From Magnetospirillum sp902729445 (GTDB taxonomy: Bacteria > Pseudomonadota > Alphaproteobacteria > Rhodospirillales > Magnetospirillaceae), in NCBI RefSeq assembly GCF_902729445.1, contig NZ_CACVCE010000001.1, positions 62,001-126,000 of the forward strand: a DNA stretch of 64,000 bases, read 5' to 3'. Below the pieces are notes generated by a model, which worked only from the letters and a program-made list of their open reading frames with translations, had not been told where the DNA came from and made no database searches. The translations under genes were made by a program, and so were the position numbers. Shown here one piece after another: positions 33,059-41,818 of this stretch. Positions within the stretch are counted from its first letter, which is position 1. Every line of letters starts with the position of its first letter.

Positions 33059-33455
33059 CTGCGGGGGGGATGGGGATGGGCGGGAAGGTCCCCCCCGACA
33101 GTGTCTGTTGCCTTGGGGCTGGAGTTCTTCATCCCCTCGGCAATTCCTAGACTAGCCCTGTGCGCAGATAAATGAAACAGGAAAATCAACCGATCAATTG
33201 TAGTAAAATGTTATCTCCATTATGTAATTTCTTTGAAGAAAATCTCGGTAAAATTTTATGCAATTGCCACCCGTCCAGGGATTCCGCAGGCTCCGTGCCG
33301 CCATGGCCGGGTGCCTCCGATGGTGGAATGGAGGCGCGCCCAAAAAGCCGCAAGGGGGGTGCGGTCAATCATGTGACAAGGTTCCTGTCCCATCGTCGAT
33401 ATTGTGGATTCGGCTGGCGACAGGCACCATGGGGCAGACTTAAGGGAGGGGCGAC
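33059..33455. other. Long intergenic region with AT-rich patch
   Basis: No convincing gene is seen in these 397 bases. A G/C-homopolymer stretch (33061-33096) is followed by a markedly AT-rich segment (about 33160-33270), which stands out in this GC-rich genome. Short open frames exist on both strands but lack good ribosome sites and family features. The AT patch could hold promoters for the DUF192 gene (plus strand) and for a small minus-strand transcript ending at the 33027-33058 hairpin. Confidence 0.5.
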
Positions 33456-33944
33456 ATGACGATCAGCCGTTGGGGCCTGGCCTTCGCGATGGCGCTGGCG
33501 GTGCTGGGCGGGGCGGCGCAGGCCGAGGACCGTCCCGACAGCCAGGCATCGCGCGTCGAATTCGCGCAATCGCCGCTGCGGGTGGTCACCGCGTCGGGGC
33601 GCGCCCACGCCTTCACCGTTGAACTGGCCGAGACGCCCGATCAACTGACGCAAGGGCTGATGTTTCGCACCCACATGAAGGCCGATGCCGGCATGCTGTT
33701 CAATTTCGGCCGGCCGCGGCCGGTGTCGATGTGGATGAAGAATACCTTGATTGCGCTGGACATGGTGTTCATCGACCAGACCGGGCGGGTGGTCGGCATC
33801 CATGCCGGCGCGGTACCGCATTCCGAGGCGGTGATCAGTTCGCCTTCGCCGGTGCTGTCGGTGCTGGAATTGAATGCCGGCAACGCGGCGCGGCTGGGCC
33901 TGAAAGCCGGCGACCGGGTCGAGCATCCATGGTTCAAGCATTGA
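33456..33944 (+). CDS. DUF192 protein (exported)
   Basis: A 162-residue protein with signal peptide MTISRWGLAFAMALAVLGGA, cut near AQA-ED, and a GGGAGGGG ribosome site. The DUF192 core is VELAETPDQLTQGLMFRTHM, then MLFNFGRPRPVSMWMKNTLI, and a final LELNAGNAARLGLKAGDRV. The family is widespread and small; its biochemical role is not known. It precedes tRNA-Pro by 36 bp. Confidence 0.88.
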   Translation: MTISRWGLAFAMALAVLGGAAQAEDRPDSQASRVEFAQSPLRVVTASGRAHAFTVELAETPDQLTQGLMFRTHMKADAGMLFNFGRPRPVSMWMKNTLIALDMVFIDQTGRVVGIHAGAVPHSEAVISSPSPVLSVLELNAGNAARLGLKAGDRVEHPWFKH

Positions 33945-33980
33945 CCTTGACCGGGTGTCCGTCTAGAACTCCCGGGGCGT

Positions 33981-34057
33981 CGGGGTGTAGCTCAGCCTGG
34001 TAGAGCGCCAGCTTTGGGAGCTGGATGCCGGAGGTTCGAATCCTCTCGCCCCGACCA
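33981..34057 (+). tRNA. tRNA-Pro (anticodon UGG)
   Basis: A 77-nt cloverleaf. Acceptor CGGGGTG pairs with CGCCCCG (34047-34053), the anticodon stem CCAGC/GCTGG holds loop TTTGGGA (anticodon TGG), and the T-loop is GGTTCGAATCC. The 3' CCA is encoded (34055-34057). Confidence 0.97.
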
Positions 34058-34109
34058 AGAAACGACCACACGCGGCCCAAAGCGCCGCCCCTGGATATGG
34101 AGAGTGCCG

Positions 34110-34418
34110 ATGCCGGTTCGCATCTACCGCCCCGCCAAGACCGCCATGCAATCGGGCAAGGGCAACGCCAAGGCGTGGGTGCTGGAGTTCGAGCCCGCCG
34201 CTCCGAAGCAGGCCGATCCGTTGATGGGCTGGCTGGGTTCGGATGACACCACCCAGCAGGTCCGGCTGAAGTTCGCCACCCAGGAAGACGCGGTGGCCTA
34301 TGCCAAGCGCAAGGGCCTGGAATTCGAGGTTCAGGCCGAAGCGGTCAAGAAGCCGTGCGCGCCGAAGAACTACGCCGACAATTTCCGCTTCGACAAGCTG
34401 GAATTCGGCCGCTTCTAA
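34110..34418 (+). CDS. NADH dehydrogenase (complex I) accessory subunit, ETC_C1/NDUFS4 family
   Basis: A 102-residue protein from ATG 34110 (GGAG upstream). It opens VRIYRPAKTAMQSGKGNAK and contains WVLEFEP, DPLMGWLGSDDTTQQV, FATQEDAVAYAKRKGLEFEV and the closing NFRFDKLEFGRF. These match the alphaproteobacterial homologue of mitochondrial NDUFS4, a peripheral-arm accessory subunit of complex I. The nuo operon is elsewhere. It lies between two tRNA genes. Confidence 0.92.
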   Translation: MPVRIYRPAKTAMQSGKGNAKAWVLEFEPAAPKQADPLMGWLGSDDTTQQVRLKFATQEDAVAYAKRKGLEFEVQAEAVKKPCAPKNYADNFRFDKLEFGRF

Positions 34419-34434
34419 GCGGTCGGGCCAGCGG

Positions 34435-34511
34435 GCGCCCTTAGCTCAGTTGGATAGAGCACCCGCCTTCTAAGCGGGTGGTCGCTGGTTCGAATCCAGC
34501 AGGGCGCGCCA
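34435..34511 (+). tRNA. tRNA-Arg (anticodon UCU)
   Basis: A 77-nt cloverleaf. Acceptor GCGCCCT pairs with AGGGCGC (34501-34507), the anticodon stem CCCGC/GCGGG holds loop CTTCTAA (anticodon TCT), and the T-loop is GGTTCGAATCC. The 3' CCA is encoded (34509-34511). Confidence 0.97.
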
Positions 34512-34572
34512 GCCCTTGATTTTGCCCCCCATGGGGCCATATTTGCGGCGGGCAGCCAGGGAGAAGGGCAAC

Positions 34573-34782
34573 ATGGACCGCAAGGCCATCGACGATATCG
34601 TCTGCCATTCCAAGGGCTGCGACGACGTCAAGATCGCTGCCTGCCGGGCGTCTTCGGGCGCCGTCAAGGAACTGGCCTATTGCCAGATCGACCGCTGTTT
34701 CTACGTCACCGTCGATGGCCGCGAACGGGTCCGCAGCGATGTCCCCGAGACCGCCTATCGCTTCTTCGAGGCGCAGGATTAG
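34573..34782 (+). CDS. Small cysteine-rich protein, unknown
   Basis: A 69-residue protein from ATG 34573, with GGGAGAAGGG upstream. Five cysteines are spread along it (C11, C16, C24, C37, C42), as in CHSKGCDDV, ACRAS and YCQIDRCFYV. This spacing suggests metal binding or disulfides, without matching a known cluster motif. Composition is otherwise normal. It follows tRNA-Arg by 61 bp and converges on the methyltransferase gene with 6 bp between stops. Family not recognised. Confidence 0.65.
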   Translation: MDRKAIDDIVCHSKGCDDVKIAACRASSGAVKELAYCQIDRCFYVTVDGRERVRSDVPETAYRFFEAQD

Positions 34783-34788
34783 GGCCGG

Positions 34789-35865
34789 TCACTCGGGCCG
34801 GGTGAAGGTCCACAAATAACAGGGCAAATTGAAGTAGGCGACGATGTCGGGCGGCTGGACCACCAGCCCGGCCGCGGCGGCCAGGTCGCGAATGGTCTCG
34901 GCGCTGCGGCAATAACGCCGCGTGCCGCCGATGGTTTGGCGGACCGACTTCGCCCCGGCCGCCGGGAAATCGATCAGCATCAGCCGCCCGCCCGGCACCA
35001 GTGCATCGCGCGCCGCCGTCAGCATCGGGGCGAGATCGGGGAAATAATAGGCGCAGCCCAGGATGGCGATGCCGCCGGCCTGGCCCGGCATGTCGTTCAG
35101 GGCGGCGATCAGGTCAGCCTCGATCACCGTGTCGTACAGGCCGCTTTCGCGGCAGCGGGCGACCATGTCGGGTGACAGGTCGATGCCGATCAAGCGCTTG
35201 GCCAGCGGCCGCAGGTGATGTCCGGCCAGGCCGGTGCCGCAGCCGGCATCGATGATGGTCTGGCCGGCCTGTCCGCCCAGCCCGCGGGTCAGGTGGGGGG
35301 CGATGCCATCGACCGAGTTTCTGTGGACGGAATCGTCGTCATAGGCGATGGCCTTGTCCGAATATTCGGCGACGATCGCGTCGGCTGGCGGTGGGGCCTC
35401 GGACAGCGGCCCCAGGCAATGGGCGAAGCGATCGACAGCCTCGGTGCCGTGTTCGGTGCCCAGCAGGATCCGGGACCAGGCGCCGAAAAAGTCATAGCGT
35501 TGCGGGTGCTCGGCCAAGGCGGCGACCAGGGCGTCAAGATCGGCGGCCGACGGGAAGTTTTGCCGCCATACGTCGTATAATTGCGGCCAATGGACCTGCG
35601 GGACCAGATGGATCAGCAGCGCCATGAAAAATGCGTTGGACTCGAGGCCCAGGCGATCCTTGCCGACGGCCCGCAGGCAGGCCGACAGTGCCGGCTCGGC
35701 TTGGCCCCGGCTGGCCAGCGATTGCGCGGCCAGCAGCGGGAAGATCGCCAGGTTCGGCCACTGGCCGTCGCATCGCACCGCCAGGTCGGTGGCTTCCTGG
35801 TGCCTACCGTCGCGGATCAAGGCGTTGATGATGCCGACCGCGTCGGCTGGGGCAATGTCGGACAT
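34789..35865 (-). CDS. SAM-dependent methyltransferase with N-terminal helical region
   Basis: A 358-residue protein. The first 150 residues look like helical TPR-type repeats (DLAVRCDGQWPNLAIFPLLA, PALSACLRAVGKD). From about residue 200 comes a class I methyltransferase: motif I TIIDAGCGTGLAGHHL, acidic GIDLSPDMV, then VIEADLI, LVPGGRLMLIDFP. The combination resembles contact- or TPR-linked methyltransferases that act on proteins or small molecules, but the substrate is unknown. It lies 36 bp downstream of a GNAT/FemAB-like gene. Confidence 0.82.
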   Translation of the reverse strand: MSDIAPADAVGIINALIRDGRHQEATDLAVRCDGQWPNLAIFPLLAAQSLASRGQAEPALSACLRAVGKDRLGLESNAFFMALLIHLVPQVHWPQLYDVWRQNFPSAADLDALVAALAEHPQRYDFFGAWSRILLGTEHGTEAVDRFAHCLGPLSEAPPPADAIVAEYSDKAIAYDDDSVHRNSVDGIAPHLTRGLGGQAGQTIIDAGCGTGLAGHHLRPLAKRLIGIDLSPDMVARCRESGLYDTVIEADLIAALNDMPGQAGGIAILGCAYYFPDLAPMLTAARDALVPGGRLMLIDFPAAGAKSVRQTIGGTRRYCRSAETIRDLAAAAGLVVQPPDIVAYFNLPCYLWTFTRPE

Positions 35866-35901
35866 GGGCGGGCGAAAATCCTGAGCGAAATTGGCGAGAC
35901 T

Positions 35902-37242
35902 CTATCCGCCGACCGGAACCGCTGTCCATGTCAACGGCCGGGTGGTGCGGGTGAAGCCCTTCTTGAAGGCGGCGATCGAGCGCAGCTTGGCATCGAAGGA
36001 CGGATCGACGTGCAAGGCGCCCAGGAAGAAGCGCCGCTGGCCGGCTTGTGCCGCATCGATCATCGCGTTGGCAAGGGGCGCATGCGACAGGGGCGCGTTG
36101 CCCCGGCGAAGCGACAGGCCGCTTTCGTAATAGCTGGTGGCGCCATGAAGGCCGACGATCAATCCGCTGACCGGCTCGTCGTTCCAGATGCCGACATAAA
36201 GCTCGGCCTCGCCCCGGCGCAAGCGGTGGTGAAATTCAGGCGGCGGCGCCGGCCGCTGGCAGGCCAGGCAAAGCGCGCGATAGGCATCGATCAATTCGTC
36301 GTCGGTCGGGCCGGTCCAGCGCTTGATGACCAGGTTCTTGCGGCCCCAGCGGACTTGTTGGCGGTGGGTCTCGCGGAAATCCTTTTCGATCAATTCGGTC
36401 GGCTGGGTCAGGTCGATCCATGCCTCCTCGAGGGCGCGGGCGGTGGTTCCCGGCTGGCGCAACCAGGATTCCAGGGCGGGGACGGGAGCATTCTCCATCA
36501 GGATGAACGGCGCGCCGGCATGGATGGCGCTGGCTTCCAGATGGCGGATGGCAAGCTCGAAGGCCGGCTGGCCGGAATCTGGGCAAAGCGGGGTCAATCG
36601 GATGGCGCCTTGCAGGTTGGCCAGCGGCCCGTCGCCTTCGATATCGCATTCGATGTGCAAAAGCGGCTTGTTCTCATTCATGACCAGGAACGACAGGTCC
36701 TCCAGCATTCCCGTCCAATCGTCTTGTACCGCTTGCCGGGCCGGCTTGGTCAGCCAGGGATCGCGCAGCGGGTCCTCGCGCAGGGGATGGGCGGCGACCC
36801 CGTCGCGGACCGCCCGGAACGGGCCCGGCGAGACGGCTCTCGACAGGGTCGATAATGCCCCGGCCCGGCTTTCCGGCAGTGCGGGCCGCGCCCCCTTGGT
36901 CCCCAGCAGCCGCTGACTGGCCAGCCGATCGGCGTTGGCTCCGGGGCCGGCGCCAAGCGTCGCCCTGAGCGCCAGAACAGCGCCCCTTTCCCTGGCGGTG
37001 ATGGCGAATGCGACGGCTCGGTCCAAGGTGGCGGTCGCGGAATGGGGCAGCCCCATGGCCGCCAGTCCTTGGGCCAGCAAAAGAATGGTGGACGCGGCGG
37101 GGTGATCGCCGAATAAGGCGCGGTCGAGCTGGTTCAGGAAATCATGGGGGACCAACTCGGCCAATGTGGCCAGCCGGCCCGAGCGAATGGCGCTCTCGAG
37201 CCGTCGATCAAGGGCATCGTCGTTGGTTGAGCCTGATGTCAT
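35902..37242 (-). CDS. GNAT/FemAB-like acyltransferase domain protein
   Basis: About 446 residues from ATG 37242 (MTSGSTNDDAL). The N-terminal 140 residues are helical and Ala/Leu-rich. The C-terminal half carries an acyltransferase fold: EKDFRETHRQQVRWGRKN, ELYVGIWNDEPVSGLIVGL, SYYESGLSL, and a final RRFFLGALHVDP with FKKGFTRT. This resembles FemAB/GNAT proteins that transfer amino acids or acyl groups. Substrate unknown. It shares the operon with the methyltransferase. Confidence 0.72.
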   Translation of the reverse strand: MTSGSTNDDALDRRLESAIRSGRLATLAELVPHDFLNQLDRALFGDHPAASTILLLAQGLAAMGLPHSATATLDRAVAFAITARERGAVLALRATLGAGPGANADRLASQRLLGTKGARPALPESRAGALSTLSRAVSPGPFRAVRDGVAAHPLREDPLRDPWLTKPARQAVQDDWTGMLEDLSFLVMNENKPLLHIECDIEGDGPLANLQGAIRLTPLCPDSGQPAFELAIRHLEASAIHAGAPFILMENAPVPALESWLRQPGTTARALEEAWIDLTQPTELIEKDFRETHRQQVRWGRKNLVIKRWTGPTDDELIDAYRALCLACQRPAPPPEFHHRLRRGEAELYVGIWNDEPVSGLIVGLHGATSYYESGLSLRRGNAPLSHAPLANAMIDAAQAGQRRFFLGALHVDPSFDAKLRSIAAFKKGFTRTTRPLTWTAVPVGG

Positions 37243-37429
37243 AAGCCGATGATTGGCACAGATGCGCGCAATTGGAAAGGCACCGCGCCGGCCATGCCGG
37301 CCCGTGCCGTCTGTTTCGGAAAACCACAAGGAACTGCGTTAAGCACATGGCTCCGATGCAAGGGTGGCAATGGTAATGCCACTGTTTTCCCCTGTATGCT
37401 GCGCCGCAACAACTTGGAGGGCATCAGTC

Positions 37430-37573
37430 ATGCTCGAAGAATGGGTGCAGAATTTGCCGATCGAGACCTTGCGGGGCATTGCCGCCGATACCAAGGTGGC
37501 GGGTTCCCGGATCTGGCAGTTGGCTGTCGTCGAATTGATGGTCCGCGAAAGCCAGGCCGCCCTGGCCGCGTAA
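37430..37573 (+). CDS. Small 47-residue protein, unknown
   Basis: The ATG at 37430 has a strong ribosome site, TTGGAGGG. The product (MLEEWVQNLPIETLRG...) looks like two amphipathic helices, with LPIETLRGIAADTKV and IWQLAVVELMVRES. No family is recognised. About 50 bp upstream is a small hairpin, GTGGCA (37364-37369) with TGCCAC (37377-37382), followed by TGTTTT. Monocistronic, between the GNAT-like gene and the aap operon. Confidence 0.6.
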   Translation: MLEEWVQNLPIETLRGIAADTKVAGSRIWQLAVVELMVRESQAALAA

Positions 37574-37715
37574 GTTATACCGCCCGTCTGGCAATTTCCG
37601 GCAGGGCTTCCCATCTCTTCCCTCATCGCCCGTCGATCGCATCATGCGACTGGACCGGCGACGACCTTCGGTCTAGCCTGTCTTACAGGATCGACCATTC
37701 CTCGGGGGAGAGACG

Positions 37716-38735
37716 ATGAAGATCATCAAGACCGTCATGGCAGCGGCCGCCGCCGCGCTGTTCGCGGGTCCGGCCCTGGCCGGGCAGACCTTCGATTCCG
37801 TCAAGGCCAAGGGTTTCGTCCAGTGCGGCGTCAATCTGGGCCTGTACGGGTTCTCGGCCCCCGACGACAAGGGCAATTGGAGCGGGCTGGACGTCGATGC
37901 CTGCCGTGCCGTCGCCGCCGCCCTGTTCGGTGATTCCACCAAGGTCAAGTTCACGCCGCTATCGGCGCAGCAGCGCCTGCCCGCCCTGCAATCGGGCGAA
38001 ATCGACATGCTGGCGCGCAACACCACCTGGACGCTGTCGCGCGACACCGCCAACGGCCTGAACTTCACCACGGTCAATTATTATGACGGCCAGGGCTTCA
38101 TGGTCGCCAAGAAGCTGGGCGTCAAAAGCGCCAAGGAGCTGAACGGCGCCACCGTGTGCGTGCTGCCCGGCACCACCACCGAGCAGAACCTGTCCGATTA
38201 CTTCCGCGCCACCAAGATGACCTTCAAGCCGGTGGTGATCGAGAAGAACGAGGAATTGAACGGGGCCTTCTTCTCGGGGCGTTGCGACGCCATCAGCTCG
38301 GACGCCTCGCAATTGGCGGCCATCCGCGCCAACGAATCGCCCAATCCGGACGATTACGTCATCCTGCCCGAGTTGATCTCGAAGGAGCCGTTGGCTCCGG
38401 CGGTGCGCCAGGGCGACGACCAATGGATGGATCTGGTGCGCTGGTCGGGTTTGGCGATGATCGCCGCCGAGGAAAAGGGCATCACTTCGGCCAATGTCGA
38501 CCAGATGATGTCTTCGGCCGATCCCGAGGTGAAGCGGCTGCTGGGCGTGACCCCCGGCAACGGCAAGGCCCTGGGAATCGATGAAGCCTGGGCCGCCAAG
38601 ATCATCAAACAGGTCGGCAATTACGGCGAAAGCTTTGAAAGAAATGTCGGCAAGGGCTCGAAGCTGAAGATCAGCCGCGGCCTCAACGCGCTTTATACCC
38701 AAGGAGGCCTGCTCTACGCGCCGCCCTTCAAGTAG
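37716..38735 (+). CDS. aapJ: General L-amino acid ABC transporter, periplasmic binding protein AapJ
   Basis: A 339-residue binding protein with signal peptide MKIIKTVMAAAAAALFAGPA (cut near ALA-GQ). Family features include VKAKGFVQCGVNLGLYGFS, WSGLDVDACRAVAAALFGD, and DMLARNTTWTLSRD; the two lobes of a PBP type II fold are evident. It starts the aapJQMP operon (GGGGGAGA ribosome site). The Aap system is a broad-range L-amino acid importer in Rhizobium and related bacteria. Confidence 0.93.
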   Translation: MKIIKTVMAAAAAALFAGPALAGQTFDSVKAKGFVQCGVNLGLYGFSAPDDKGNWSGLDVDACRAVAAALFGDSTKVKFTPLSAQQRLPALQSGEIDMLARNTTWTLSRDTANGLNFTTVNYYDGQGFMVAKKLGVKSAKELNGATVCVLPGTTTEQNLSDYFRATKMTFKPVVIEKNEELNGAFFSGRCDAISSDASQLAAIRANESPNPDDYVILPELISKEPLAPAVRQGDDQWMDLVRWSGLAMIAAEEKGITSANVDQMMSSADPEVKRLLGVTPGNGKALGIDEAWAAKIIKQVGNYGESFERNVGKGSKLKISRGLNALYTQGGLLYAPPFK

Positions 38736-38744
38736 GGTCGCGCC

Positions 38745-39917
38745 ATGCGGGCGAAAAGACAGGGCGGCATGCGGGCGCTGATCTACAGCGCCCGCTTTCG
38801 CGGCCTTGTCTATCAGGTGGTGGTGGTCGCCGCCGTCGTCCTCCTGGGCTGGTATCTGGTCAACAACACCCTGGCCAACCTGGCCGCGCGCGGCATCGCC
38901 ACCGGCCTGTCCTTCCTGGGCCGCGAGGCCGGTTTCGACATCGGCGAGGGCGCCGTTGCCTATCAGGCGTCGGATTCCTATCTGCGCGCCCTGGTGGTCG
39001 GATTGTTCAACACCCTGTCGGTGTCGGTGGTCGGCATCATCCTGGCCAGCACCCTGGGGCTGGTGATCGGCATCGCCCGGCTGTCGGGCAACTGGATCGT
39101 CGCCCGCCTGGCCACCTTGTATGTCGAAGCCGTGCGCAACGTGCCGCTGCTGCTGCAATTGTTCGTGTGGTACGGGCTGGTCACCGCGTTGCCGGGGCCG
39201 CGTCAGGCCCTGCAGCCCGGTCTTGGGCTGGTGCTGTCCAATCGTGGCCTGAAAATTCCGTTGCCGGTGTGGCACGAGACCTATGGGCCGGTGATGATCG
39301 CCCTGGGCGTCGCCCTGATCGGGTTGTTCTTCCTGCGCCGCTGGGCGGTGGCCCGCCAATACCGCACCGGCCAGCCCTTTCCCTGGGCTGCGGTGGGATT
39401 CGCCGGCGCGATCGGCCTGCCCGGGCTGGTGTTCATGGCCGTCGGCGCGCCGTTGGAATGGGATATGCCGCGTCTGGCCGGCTTCAACTTCCAGGGCGGC
39501 GGCACCCTTAGCCCCGAATTCGTCGCGCTGTTGATGGGCTTGTCGGTCTATACCGGCGCCTTCATCGCCGAGATCGTGCGGTCGGGCATCCTGGCGGTGC
39601 CGCCCGGCCAGACCGAGGCAGCCCTGTCGCTGGGGCTGTCGCGCGCCCAGACCCTGCGGCTGGTGATCCTGCCCCAGGCGCTTCGCGTGATCGTGCCGCC
39701 CTTGACCAGCCAATATCTGAACCTGACCAAGAATTCGTCGCTGGCGGTGGCGATCGGCTATCCCGATCTGGTCAGCGTCGCCAACACCACCATCAATCAG
39801 ACCGGTCAGGCGGTCGAGGGCGTGGCCCTGGTGATGGGGGTGTTCCTGGTCATCAGCCTGTCGCTGTCGTGGCTGATGAATTGGTACAACGCCAAGGTCG
39901 CGCTGGTGACCCGATGA
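38745..39917 (+). CDS. aapQ: General L-amino acid ABC transporter permease AapQ
   Basis: A 390-residue permease of the His/Glu/Gln polar amino-acid type with about eight hydrophobic segments. VEAVRNVPLLLQLFVWYGL and the EAA loop EAALSLGLSRAQTLRLVILP (which docks on the ATPase) are present. The long region between them, including WAAVGFAGAIGLPGLVFMA, is typical of AapQ. It lies 9 bp after aapJ and overlaps aapM by 4 nt. Confidence 0.93.
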   Translation: MRAKRQGGMRALIYSARFRGLVYQVVVVAAVVLLGWYLVNNTLANLAARGIATGLSFLGREAGFDIGEGAVAYQASDSYLRALVVGLFNTLSVSVVGIILASTLGLVIGIARLSGNWIVARLATLYVEAVRNVPLLLQLFVWYGLVTALPGPRQALQPGLGLVLSNRGLKIPLPVWHETYGPVMIALGVALIGLFFLRRWAVARQYRTGQPFPWAAVGFAGAIGLPGLVFMAVGAPLEWDMPRLAGFNFQGGGTLSPEFVALLMGLSVYTGAFIAEIVRSGILAVPPGQTEAALSLGLSRAQTLRLVILPQALRVIVPPLTSQYLNLTKNSSLAVAIGYPDLVSVANTTINQTGQAVEGVALVMGVFLVISLSLSWLMNWYNAKVALVTR

Positions 39918-41068
39918 CCCAGGCCCCCGACGACCAGACCCGGCGCGCCACCGCCGCCTCGGAAATCGAGGAACCCAGTGCCGCGCAAACGCCCGAGCGC
40001 GCGCCGCCGGCCAGTCAATTGCGCCTGCTGGGCTGGGCCAAGAAGAACCTGTTCGGCAGCCTGCCCAACACCATCCTGACCCTGCTGGCCTTCTGGCTGC
40101 TGTGGGAAATCCTGCCGCCCTTGGTTCGCTGGGGATTGGTCGACGCGGTGTTCAGTCCGGCCGGGGGCGCGGCCGCCTGTCGCGAGGGCACCGGCGCCTG
40201 CTGGGCGCTGATGGGCGAAAAGAACCGGCTGATGCTGTTCGGGGTCTATCCCTATGACCAGCACTGGCGGCCGGCATTGGCCACCGCCCTGGTGATCGGC
40301 CTGCTGGCCACCAGCGCGGTCAGAAGCCTGTGGGGGCGCTGGCTGATCTGGGCCTGGGCTGTCGGCCTGGTCGTGGTCGGCATCTTGATGTGGGGTGGCG
40401 TGCTGGGCCTGGCCTATGTCGAGACGGCGCAATGGGGCGGCCTGCCGCTGACCTTGGGCCTGGCCATCTTAGGCATCGTCCTGGCCTTTCCGTTGTCCAT
40501 CGTGCTGGCCCTGGGGCGAAGGTCCGACCTGCCGGCGATCCGGGCTTTGTCGGTCGGCTATATCGAGCTGGTGCGCGGCGTGCCGCTGGTCAGCGTACTG
40601 TTCATGGCCTCGGTGATGTTTCCGCTGTTCCTGCCGGAAGGGGTGACGATCGACAAGCTGCTGCGCGCCCTGGTCGGCATCACCTTGTTCACCGCCGCCT
40701 ATCTGGCCGAGGCGGTCCGGGGCGGCCTGCAGGCCATTCCGCGCGGCCAGGAAGAAGCCGCCGACGCGCTGGGCCTCACCTATTGGCAGAAGATGCGCAT
40801 GGTGGTGCTGCCGCAGGCGCTGCGGCTGGTCATTCCGCCCATCGTCAACCAGTTCATCAGCTGCTTCAAGGATACCTCGCTGGTGACCATCGTCGGCCTG
40901 TACGACCTGCTGGCGGCGACCAAGGCGGCCCTGGCCGATCCCGACTGGCGGCCCTTCTTCGTCGAGGGCTATATCGCCGCCGCCTTGGTCTATTGGTCTT
41001 TCTGCTTCTTCATGTCGCGCTACAGCCAGTGGCTGGAACGCGAACTCGCCAAGGGGTCGAGGAGATAA
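39914..41068 (+). CDS. aapM: General L-amino acid ABC transporter permease AapM
   Basis: About 384 residues from ATG 39914, overlapping the aapQ stop (ATGA); longer upstream starts would run deep into aapQ. It partners AapQ. YIELVRGVPLVSVLFMASVM and the EAA loop EEAADALGLTYWQKMRMVVL are visible. A cysteine pair in the periplasmic-loop region (AACREGTGACW) is notable and might form a disulfide. The aapP gene begins one base after its stop. Confidence 0.93.
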   Translation: MTQAPDDQTRRATAASEIEEPSAAQTPERAPPASQLRLLGWAKKNLFGSLPNTILTLLAFWLLWEILPPLVRWGLVDAVFSPAGGAAACREGTGACWALMGEKNRLMLFGVYPYDQHWRPALATALVIGLLATSAVRSLWGRWLIWAWAVGLVVVGILMWGGVLGLAYVETAQWGGLPLTLGLAILGIVLAFPLSIVLALGRRSDLPAIRALSVGYIELVRGVPLVSVLFMASVMFPLFLPEGVTIDKLLRALVGITLFTAAYLAEAVRGGLQAIPRGQEEAADALGLTYWQKMRMVVLPQALRLVIPPIVNQFISCFKDTSLVTIVGLYDLLAATKAALADPDWRPFFVEGYIAAALVYWSFCFFMSRYSQWLERELAKGSRR

Positions 41069-41069
41069 C

Positions 41070-41813
41070 ATGAGCGATTCCCCGGTCGTCGAACTGATCG
41101 ACGTGCAGAAATGGTACGGCGCCTTCCATGTCCTGAAGGACGTGTCGCTGTCGGTCGCCAAGGGCGAGAAGGTGGTGGTGTGCGGGCCGTCGGGCTCGGG
41201 CAAGTCGACCATGATCCGCTGCATCAACCGGCTCGAGGAACATCAGGGCGGGCGCATCGTGGTGAACGGCGTCGAGCTGGCCGACGATTTGAAGGCCATC
41301 GAACTGATCCGCCGCGATGTCGGCATGGTGTTTCAAAGCTTCAACCTGTTCCCCCATCTGACGGTGCTGGAAAACCTGACCCTGGCGCCCTTGTGGGTCA
41401 AACGGGTGCCCAAGCGCGAGGCCGAAGCCATCGCCATGCAATATCTGGAACGGGTGCGCATCCCCGAACAGGCCCACAAGTACCCCGGCCAATTGTCGGG
41501 CGGCCAGCAGCAACGGGTCGCCATCGCCCGCGCCTTGTGCCTGAAACCCAGCATCATGCTGTTCGACGAGCCGACCTCGGCCCTGGACCCGGAAATGGTC
41601 AAGGAAGTCCTGGACGTGATGATCGAGCTGGCCGGCGAGGGCATGACCATGATCTGCGTCACCCACGAAATGGGCTTTGCCCGCGCGGTGGCCGACAAAA
41701 TGGTCTTCATGGCCGAGGGCCGGGTGGTCGAGGTGGCGACGCCGGCCCAATTCTTCACCAACCCCAAAAGCGAGCGCACCCGCCAGTTCCTGGGGCAGAT
41801 CATCGGACATTAG
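41070..41813 (+). CDS. aapP: General L-amino acid ABC transporter ATPase AapP
   Basis: A 247-residue ABC ATPase. Walker A is CGPSGSGKST, Q-loop FQSFNLFPHLTVLEN, signature LSGGQQQRVAIARAL, Walker B IMLFDEPTSALDPEM, and the switch His lies in VTHEMGFAR. It powers AapQM uptake of amino acids. It is the last aap gene; an alpha/beta hydrolase follows 5 bp later and may share the transcript. Confidence 0.95.
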   Translation: MSDSPVVELIDVQKWYGAFHVLKDVSLSVAKGEKVVVCGPSGSGKSTMIRCINRLEEHQGGRIVVNGVELADDLKAIELIRRDVGMVFQSFNLFPHLTVLENLTLAPLWVKRVPKREAEAIAMQYLERVRIPEQAHKYPGQLSGGQQQRVAIARALCLKPSIMLFDEPTSALDPEMVKEVLDVMIELAGEGMTMICVTHEMGFARAVADKMVFMAEGRVVEVATPAQFFTNPKSERTRQFLGQIIGH

Positions 41814-41818
41814 GATAG

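Noticed and set aside
33172..33459. A 95-residue plus-strand frame in the AT-rich gap.
   Set aside because: No ribosome site, no family features, and its composition changes abruptly along its length.
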